Positions 12,956 through 18,782 of a stretch of DNA of 18,782 bases are shown in pieces. The notes beneath the pieces were generated by a model. That model saw only the letters and a list, made by a program, of their open reading frames with translations. It searched no databases and was not told the DNA's origin. This DNA is from Flavobacterium sp. UBA7680 (GTDB lineage: Bacteria; Bacteroidota; Bacteroidia; Flavobacteriales; Flavobacteriaceae). A program made the position numbers and the translations under genes. Location of the stretch: contig NZ_DLHA01000037.1 of the NCBI RefSeq assembly GCF_002482975.1, positions 1 to 18,782 of the forward strand, given 5' to 3'. Position 1 is the stretch's first letter. The number at the start of each line of letters is the position of its first letter.

Positions 12956-13402
12956 TTATATATCCAGCAATCTTCTATGATAATTGATCTGCCCAACATG
13001 ATACGCTAAATGTGTTGAAAGATGAACTAAGAAAAATCCGGTTGACATTTCTTTTTCAAAAACAATCTCAGGATATATTTTACTTAAATCTTCTTCGGTT
13101 AAAATATCAAGTACGTCATTTACAACTATAATTGTATTTTCGATTTTATCGATTAATTCTGATTTTGGAATATCTTTTAAGGAAAATTCTAAAGGACGAT
13201 TTCGAATATATCCAGTTTTTCCAATTTGGGCTCCAATATAAGTATTGATGTTTCCAATTAAATGCAACGTAAGATTTCCGGCAGAATTTGAAATGTTTTT
13301 ATCTACAGCCCAAATTTGTTTTTCGAATTCGTAGGATTCAATTTCAAATTTGAGTTTATTTAAATCCCTATTAAAAAGTATTTTTAGTGTTTCGATTAAC
13401 AT
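12956..13402 (-). CDS. DinB-family protein
   Basis: A 148-residue four-helix-bundle protein of the DinB/YfiT type. The metal-binding histidines expected for the family are visible: His47 in LTLHLIGN and the C-terminal HLSTHLAYHVGQ (His127, His131, His135), where the HxxxH pair completes the triad. Family members include thiol-dependent transferases and many proteins of unknown role; the SOS link of the original name does not apply to most of them. It lies 45 bp downstream of the GyrI-like gene on the same strand and is probably the last gene of an operon starting at the TonB-dependent receptor. The substrate is unknown. Confidence 0.83.
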   Translation of the reverse strand: MLIETLKILFNRDLNKLKFEIESYEFEKQIWAVDKNISNSAGNLTLHLIGNINTYIGAQIGKTGYIRNRPLEFSLKDIPKSELIDKIENTIIVVNDVLDILTEEDLSKIYPEIVFEKEMSTGFFLVHLSTHLAYHVGQINYHRRLLDI

Positions 13403-13447
13403 GTTTTTTTAGTTAAAAATTAAAATGAATAATTTATAGACAATTGA

Positions 13448-13930
13448 TTAATCTCTGTTTTTTATCGGAATCCAGATTTCTTCTTCTGATTCTGGATCTT
13501 CTTTTTTGTATTTATGGTCCATAACGGCAAAATGCGGTCTGTCGTCAACGGTGTATTTTGAATTCGGAAGCCATTCTGCAAAAATGGTATGATACGTTTT
13601 ATGCCCTTCTGAAGCAGGCCCATAATGTATAAAAACGGCATATAAACCATCTGGAATAATTAAAGTTTCCATTTCTGACGGAACTTCGTCATAACTTTCG
13701 ACTTCTACAGCAGCCCATTTTTGAAAAGTTTTACTTGGATCAAAGTTATCAAAATGATCATCAGAAAACACTTCGAGCGAATATAAATTCTCGTTAATTG
13801 TATTTTTGATTTCTTTTCTTTTTGGCATAAAATTACTCCACAATTGAAATGTTTTGTTTTCGATAAATGACATTTCAATGTATTGTCCGATTAGTTTTTT
13901 CTCGGCTAAAGTTTCAATTCTGGCTTCCAT
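13448..13930 (-). CDS. GyrI-like small-molecule-binding domain protein
   Basis: A 160-residue stand-alone GyrI/AraC effector-binding domain protein, with no DNA-binding part. It begins MEARIETLAEKKLIGQYIEMSF, the typical first strand with K-L-I-G, and ends with a repeat of the strand-helix unit: IPDGLYAVFIHYGPASEGHKTYHTIFAEWLPNS and HFAVMDHKYKKEDPESEEEIWIPI, where the late glutamates (EEEIWIPI) mark the ligand pocket. Some homologues bind cationic drugs, others hydrolyse or sequester small toxins. The start follows the stop of the DUF4249 gene by six bases, so the two are co-transcribed and likely translationally coupled. Confidence 0.85.
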   Translation of the reverse strand: MEARIETLAEKKLIGQYIEMSFIENKTFQLWSNFMPKRKEIKNTINENLYSLEVFSDDHFDNFDPSKTFQKWAAVEVESYDEVPSEMETLIIPDGLYAVFIHYGPASEGHKTYHTIFAEWLPNSKYTVDDRPHFAVMDHKYKKEDPESEEEIWIPIKNRD

Positions 13931-13936
13931 ATTTTA

Positions 13937-14758
13937 TTATTCTATTTTGAATTTTTTTGTCTGACTTTCGCTTAACGAAAAATAACCTAAAGGATAATTT
14001 GCTTTATCGGTTGTATTGATAATGTTTCCTTTTACGGTTGCAGGCGGCGATTGAAAAGGACCGCCAACATTACTGCCGGCAATACTTACCAAAATATTCA
14101 TGTAATTATAGTATTGCTTTGAAATGCCGAAATGAGTTATTTCTAATTCGTCTCCGGCTTTAAGTTCGTCATCATCAGAAACACTAAAAAATTCATTTCC
14201 CTGAAAAAACTTATCCTCATCAACATAAAAATTAGAGGTAACTTTATTAGAGTACACATATTTGTATAAGTAGAAATTGTCTACATCAGCAGGGTCGTTA
14301 AAATAAGCTCTTATTTCGATATCTTTTCCTGTAAATCCGCCTTCGTTGTTTTGTTCAATATGCGTAATTGGTGCAACAGATTTTAAAGTTTCAGAAGCTG
14401 TATAGGTATTTCCGCCACTGATAACGGTTAGTGTATACGTTTCGTTAATTTCCGGTGCAAAATTATTACAGAGATAACGTCCCGTTTTTGGAACTTCGGT
14501 AAAATTAAATTGTACGTTTTTGCTGTTTCTAATATAAATAGTAGCTCCGGAAACTGTTGGAATTATCGATTCAAAATAACCAGTAGTTGTTGTTAATTTT
14601 ATAGCCTGCTGCTTTCCTGTGGTACCTTTTTGCCAGTTTATGGCCGCTTCGATAACTAATTTTGGAGGAGCAGTATCCAGTTCAACATCTACAACATCTT
14701 CACAGCTTGTGAAGAAAACCGATGTAAATAAGACGATTAATGTAATTACTTTTTTCAT
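13937..14758 (-). CDS. DUF4249 lipoprotein, partner of the TonB-dependent receptor
   Basis: A 273-residue lipoprotein: signal peptide 1-18 with lipobox FFTSC and Cys19, followed by EDVVDVELD, the acidic stretch typical of surface-exposed Bacteroidota lipoproteins. The body is beta-rich with an Ig-like N-terminal part (PPKLVIEAAINWQ, then TIYIRNSKN and YTLTVISGGNTYTASETL) and C-terminal NVGGPFQSPPATVKGNI and GYFSLSES, which match the DUF4249 family as I know it. Such proteins are encoded next to TonB-dependent receptors and presumably act at the outer membrane in the uptake of an unidentified substrate. The gene starts 36 bp after the receptor stop. Confidence 0.88.
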   Translation of the reverse strand: MKKVITLIVLFTSVFFTSCEDVVDVELDTAPPKLVIEAAINWQKGTTGKQQAIKLTTTTGYFESIIPTVSGATIYIRNSKNVQFNFTEVPKTGRYLCNNFAPEINETYTLTVISGGNTYTASETLKSVAPITHIEQNNEGGFTGKDIEIRAYFNDPADVDNFYLYKYVYSNKVTSNFYVDEDKFFQGNEFFSVSDDDELKAGDELEITHFGISKQYYNYMNILVSIAGSNVGGPFQSPPATVKGNIINTTDKANYPLGYFSLSESQTKKFKIE

Positions 14759-14794
14759 ACTATATCTTTTTATTTTCTTGACAGAAATGAATTT

Positions 14795-17176
14795 TTAAAA
14801 TTTGAAATTATAACTAACTGCCGGCACAATTCCGAAGATGGATAATCGTACCGCTTCATTTAAACCTGTATCAGAATTTTGCCTAAAATTGATTGAGGCT
14901 GCGTTGCTTCGGTTGTACAAATTATAAATACTAAAAACCCATTCGCCTTTCCAGTTTCTGCCTTTATTACTTCGCGGCGTTAAAGTTGCCGAGACATCTA
15001 AATGATGATAAGCCGGAAGACGATTTTTATTTCGAAGGCCGTAACTCGGAACTGTAATTCCTAAATATTCATATTGTGCGTTCGGATACGTAACAGGCTG
15101 CCCGGATTGCAAAGCGAAGTTAGCCCCAAAAGACCATTTTTCGTTTAAATTATAAGCAGACGTTATCGCCAAATTATGTGTTTTGTCGTAAGGAGTACTA
15201 TACCATTGCCCGTTGTTGATTCCAATTTCTTCCGGAGTTCTTCCAGGCGTTTGCTGTTCTGATTTTGATAAAGTATATGAAACCCAGCCATTGAATTTAC
15301 CTTCATTTTTTTTAACCATTATTTCTAAACCATAAGCACGCATTCTTCCGTTCAGGATAACTTGTTCGATGGCATTATTGGCAATTAAATTGGCACCGTC
15401 AATATAGTCTAATCTGTTCTGTATTTTTTTGTAATACGTTTCAACTTCCAGCGAATAAGCGCCGTCTTTGATATTTCGGAAATATCCTAAAGCAACCTGA
15501 TCTGCAATTTGAGGTTTAATATAATTGTCACTTGGTATCCAGACATCAAGCGGAGTAGGTGATGAAGTGTTTGAAATTAACTGAAGATACTGCGCCATAC
15601 GATTGTAACTCGCTTTTATGGATTGATCGTCATTTAATTGATAGGATATCGAAAGTCTTGGTTCTAAATTATTGTAATCCTGAATTACTTTATTTTTACC
15701 GAAATATTTTGTTGAAGTTGGAATTCCTTTTTCATAAACCTCTGTATCTGAATTGAAAACTACCGGATTGTTATTGTCGTAATAATTGATGGTTGAAGAA
15801 CCCAAACGATAAAATAAACTGTAACGCAATCCATACGCCAGTGTTATTCTCTTCGAAAGCTGATTTTCGGCATCTAAGTAAATCGAAGGCTCAAAAGCAT
15901 ATTTTTTATCCAATTGATCAGGATTAATTCCAGAAGTAGTATTACTTGGTATAATAGTTCCCGGATTGAATTCGTAGTAAATGCCGTTTACACCATAATT
16001 CAGTTTGAATTTATCTGAAATATAATGTTTGAAATCGTATTTGATATTATAGTTCTGAATTCCCGAATCCCATTTAAAACCAACGTAATCCAAGTCCAGT
16101 CCGTAATAATAATCGCTGTAAATAAGGGATAAATTAGAGAATAATTTATCAGAATATAAATGATTCCAACGCAGGTTTAAAGTTGAATTTCCGTAAATAT
16201 TAGTAAAGCTTTTATTTAAACTGAAAACGTCTCGGCCAAAATATCCCGATAAATATAAATTGTTGTTGTCGTTTAATTTATAACTCAGTTTAGCATTTAA
16301 GTCGTAGAAATAAGCAGAATTATCTTTGTTGTCTTCTGAAAGTTTTAAAAATAAATGGGCATAAGATCCTCTTCCGCCAATTAAAAAAGAACCTTTGTCT
16401 TTTACAATTGGACCTTCCAGAAGCAATCGGCTTGAAACTAAACCAATTCCTCCGTTCATATGAAAATCTTTACTGCTTCCGTCTTTTTGATAAATATCTA
16501 AAACAGAAGAAGCTCTTCCTCCAAATCTCGCTGGAATTCCGCCTTTATACAATTTTAAATCTTTAATGGCATCGGGATTAAAAACCGAGAAAAAACCAAA
16601 AACGTGAGAGGAATTGAAGATTGTTGCTTCATCCAACAAAATTAAATTCTGATCTGCACCGCCGCCGCGAACATTAAATCCAGAAGCGCCTTCGCCTGCA
16701 TTTGTAACTCCCGGAAGTAATAAAATAGATTTAAGAACATCAACTTCGCCTAAAACTACCGGCATTTTTTTTATAGTTGAAATGGAGAGTTTGTTAACGC
16801 TCATTTCTGGCGATTTGATATTTATTTTCTTTTTATTATCTGTAATGACAACTTCCTGAAGTTCTTCGCCGCTTTCGCTGATGGAAAAATTGTTTTTGGT
16901 ATTTTGGTTTAAAGTGATGGTTTGCTGAATAGTTTGATACCCCACATAACTAATTTCGATTTGATGTTCGCCGCGAGGAACTGTAATAGAATAAAATCCG
17001 TATTCGTTTGTTGTAGTTCCTATTTTTAAAGCCGGAATATAAATATTGACACCAATTAAGGTTTCGTTGTTTTTAGAATCTTTAATAGTACCGCTTAGCG
17101 TAAATTTATCCTGAGAAAAAGAATGAAGTGTGGTAAAAATAATGATAAGAAGGAAACTAATCTTTTTTGTAATCAT
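14795..17176 (-). CDS. TonB-dependent outer-membrane receptor with carboxypeptidase-like regulatory domain
   Basis: A 793-residue protein. Order of parts: signal peptide (about 1-21, ending HSFSQ), a CarboxypepD_reg-like beta-sandwich (about 26-108, TLSGTIKDSKNNETLIGVNIYI to VGYQTIQQTITL), a plug domain (about 120-230) with FNVRGGGADQNLILLDEATIFN and GGIPARFGGRASSVLDI, then a beta-barrel of about 560 residues ending VSYNFKF with a C-terminal aromatic residue. It imports a substrate across the outer membrane using TonB energy. There is no SusD homologue; the partner is the DUF4249 lipoprotein, which argues against a classical glycan-uptake locus. No sigma/anti-sigma pair is present and the protein lacks an N-terminal STN signalling domain. 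Confidence 0.95.
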   Translation of the reverse strand: MITKKISFLLIIIFTTLHSFSQDKFTLSGTIKDSKNNETLIGVNIYIPALKIGTTTNEYGFYSITVPRGEHQIEISYVGYQTIQQTITLNQNTKNNFSISESGEELQEVVITDNKKKINIKSPEMSVNKLSISTIKKMPVVLGEVDVLKSILLLPGVTNAGEGASGFNVRGGGADQNLILLDEATIFNSSHVFGFFSVFNPDAIKDLKLYKGGIPARFGGRASSVLDIYQKDGSSKDFHMNGGIGLVSSRLLLEGPIVKDKGSFLIGGRGSYAHLFLKLSEDNKDNSAYFYDLNAKLSYKLNDNNNLYLSGYFGRDVFSLNKSFTNIYGNSTLNLRWNHLYSDKLFSNLSLIYSDYYYGLDLDYVGFKWDSGIQNYNIKYDFKHYISDKFKLNYGVNGIYYEFNPGTIIPSNTTSGINPDQLDKKYAFEPSIYLDAENQLSKRITLAYGLRYSLFYRLGSSTINYYDNNNPVVFNSDTEVYEKGIPTSTKYFGKNKVIQDYNNLEPRLSISYQLNDDQSIKASYNRMAQYLQLISNTSSPTPLDVWIPSDNYIKPQIADQVALGYFRNIKDGAYSLEVETYYKKIQNRLDYIDGANLIANNAIEQVILNGRMRAYGLEIMVKKNEGKFNGWVSYTLSKSEQQTPGRTPEEIGINNGQWYSTPYDKTHNLAITSAYNLNEKWSFGANFALQSGQPVTYPNAQYEYLGITVPSYGLRNKNRLPAYHHLDVSATLTPRSNKGRNWKGEWVFSIYNLYNRSNAASINFRQNSDTGLNEAVRLSIFGIVPAVSYNFKF

Positions 17177-17255
17177 CTTTTTGGTTTTGAGTTACATAGT
17201 TAACAATTCTTACTATATATTACAGTCCAACTATTGTTAAACATTAGTTAAGAAT

Positions 17256-17289
17256 AAAAAAGGGCAGCTTATAAAAGCTGCCCTTTTTG
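17256..17289 (-). terminator. Rho-independent terminator after isocitrate dehydrogenase
   Basis: The stem AAGGGCAGCTT (17260-17270) / AAGCTGCCCTT (17275-17285) has a 4-nt loop and runs of A and T on both sides. On the minus strand it is followed by TTTTTTATTC. It lies 33 bases beyond the isocitrate dehydrogenase stop and separates that gene from the receptor operon. Confidence 0.9.
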
Positions 17290-17321
17290 TCTATATTTTA
17301 AAAATACACAACGTGCATTTC

Positions 17322-18782
17322 TTATTTTATTTTTGCAATAATTGCATTGAATGTTTCACTAGGACGCATTGCTTTGCTTACTAACTCAGGAGTTGGCTGA
17401 TAGTATCCTCCAATGTTTTGAGCTTTTCCTTGTGCACCAATTAATTCTTCATCGATTTTAGCTTCGTTTGCTTCAAATTCTGCAGCAATAGGAGTAAAGA
17501 TCGCTTTTAATTCTGCATCTTTATTTTGAGCAGCTAAAGCCTGAGCCCAGTAAAATGCAAGATAAAAGTGAGAACCACGGTTGTCAATTTGTCCAACTTT
17601 ACGAGCTGGAGATTTATCGTTTGCCAAGAATTTATCGTTTGCTTCGTCAAGAGTTTCAGCTAAAACAATAGATTTAGAATTGTCTAAAGTTTGTCCTAAA
17701 TGCTCTAATGAAGCACCAAGAGCTAAAAATTCTCCTAATGAATCCCAACGTAAATATCCTTCTTCTGTAAATTGCTCAACGTGTTTTGGAGCAGATCCTC
17801 CAGCACCAGTTTCGAACAATCCACCACCGTTCATTAAAGGAACGATAGATAACATTTTTGCAGAAGTTCCAAGTTCTAAAATTGGGAATAAATCTGTAAG
17901 GTAGTCACGTAAAACGTTTCCTGTTACAGAAATAGTATCTAAACCTTTGATGATTCTGTCTAAAGTAAATTCTGTAGCAGCAACCGGGTTTAAAATACGG
18001 ATGTCTAAGTTTGTAGTATCGTAATCTTTAAGATATTTTTGAACTTTTACGATCAATTCTCTATCATGTGCTCTGTTTTCGTCTAACCAGAAAACAGCCG
18101 GAGTATGAGATAAACGAGCTCTGTTTACAGCTAGTTTAACCCAGTCTTGAATAGGAGCGTCTTTTGCCTGACACATTCTGAAAATATCGTTTGTTTCAAC
18201 GTTTTGTTCCATTAAAACAGTTCCGTTTGCATCAACAACACGAACAACACCATCACCTTGTATTTGGAAAGTTTTATCGTGAGATCCGTATTCTTCTGCT
18301 TTTTGAGCCATTAATCCAACGTTAGGAACACTTCCCATTGTTTTAGGATCAAAAGCACCGTGTTTTTTACAGAAATCAATTGTTGCTGTATAAATACCAG
18401 AATAAGAGCGGTCTGGAATAACTGCAATTGTATCTTGTGCCTTACCATCTTTGTTCCACATTTGTCCAGAAGTACGGATCATTGCCGGCATAGAAGCATC
18501 AACAATAACATCAGATGGAACGTGTAAGTTTGTAATTCCTTTATCAGAATTAACCATTGCTAAAGCTGGTCCGTTTTCGATAGCTTTCGTAATGTCAGCC
18601 TCAACTTCAGCCTGCTCAGGTCTTCCTGTGATTTTTGCATAGATATCACCTAAACCATTTCTTGTATCAATATTTAATTCTGCAAATAAAGTTTCGTATT
18701 TTTTGAAAAGATCAGCAAAATATACTTCAACGATAGCGCCAAAGATAATTGGATCTGAAACTTTCATCATTGTAGCTTTTAA
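17322..18782 (-). CDS. icd: Monomeric NADP-dependent isocitrate dehydrogenase, C-terminal part (cut by window edge)
   Basis: 486 residues, open to the right edge: the codons at 18771-18782 read Leu-Lys-Ala-Thr directly before MMKVSDPIIFG, so the ATG at 18770 is internal and the protein continues outside the window (family total about 740 residues). KATMMKVSDPIIFG, the substrate-binding VPSDVIVDASMPAMIRTSG, TIAVIPDRSYSGIY, GSHDKTFQI, WLDENRAHD, LEHLGQTLDNSK and DNRGSHFYLAFYWAQ are hallmarks of the monomeric IDH type, unrelated in arrangement to the common dimeric enzyme. It converts isocitrate to 2-oxoglutarate with NADP in the TCA cycle. It is followed by its own terminator. Confidence 0.96.
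   Translation of the reverse strand, partial: LKATMMKVSDPIIFGAIVEVYFADLFKKYETLFAELNIDTRNGLGDIYAKITGRPEQAEVEADITKAIENGPALAMVNSDKGITNLHVPSDVIVDASMPAMIRTSGQMWNKDGKAQDTIAVIPDRSYSGIYTATIDFCKKHGAFDPKTMGSVPNVGLMAQKAEEYGSHDKTFQIQGDGVVRVVDANGTVLMEQNVETNDIFRMCQAKDAPIQDWVKLAVNRARLSHTPAVFWLDENRAHDRELIVKVQKYLKDYDTTNLDIRILNPVAATEFTLDRIIKGLDTISVTGNVLRDYLTDLFPILELGTSAKMLSIVPLMNGGGLFETGAGGSAPKHVEQFTEEGYLRWDSLGEFLALGASLEHLGQTLDNSKSIVLAETLDEANDKFLANDKSPARKVGQIDNRGSHFYLAFYWAQALAAQNKDAELKAIFTPIAAEFEANEAKIDEELIGAQGKAQNIGGYYQPTPELVSKAMRPSETFNAIIAKIK

Overview
The window looks like a chromosomal segment of a Flavobacterium-like member of the Bacteroidota. It is AT-rich, genes lack obvious Shine-Dalgarno sequences, several upstream regions carry the Bacteroidota -7 hexamer type TAnnTTTG, and the gene content (TonB-dependent receptor paired with a DUF4249 lipoprotein, monomeric NADP isocitrate dehydrogenase, many lipoproteins) fits that group. 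I infer the genus from protein and repeat style; no rRNA or tRNA is present to confirm it.

Layout: the left edge holds the 5' end of gltB (minus strand), diverging from sucC (plus). A 460-bp gap after sucC carries a 190-bp tandem duplication built of terminator hairpins and large 31-bp-arm palindromes, followed by a convergent DUF1456 gene. Next come, on the minus strand, a short alpha-oxoamine-synthase-like PLP enzyme, a dipeptide epimerase and a secreted esterase (transcribed esterase -> epimerase -> PLP enzyme). A TerB-like gene on the plus strand converges on uvrB, and the two genes share one TTAA for both stop codons. A 500-bp gap after uvrB holds a palindrome-bounded element with two 110-bp direct repeats, then a second type of dispersed palindrome. 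From 8863 onward all genes are on the minus strand: a lipoprotein alpha/beta hydrolase, a small three-helix membrane protein, a DUF3800 gene preceded by what looks like a structured RNA with its own promoter and terminator, rlmF, thiamine pyrophosphokinase, a DinB protein, a GyrI-like protein, the DUF4249 lipoprotein, the TonB-dependent receptor, and the 3' two-thirds of a monomeric isocitrate dehydrogenase running off the right edge.

How the genes work together: most genes are housekeeping (TCA cycle and nitrogen assimilation, nucleotide excision repair, rRNA methylation, thiamine cofactor synthesis). Plausible operons are esterase/epimerase/PLP enzyme, which I suspect deals with peptide or murein-peptide breakdown products, and receptor/DUF4249/GyrI-like/DinB (gaps of 36, 6 and 45 bp). 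The most interesting non-routine locus is the roughly 120-nt candidate structured RNA at about 10895-11014, whose terminator ends a few bases before the DUF3800 start codon. The intergenic DNA is unusually rich in palindromic repeats of at least three families; no transposase or CRISPR array is present.
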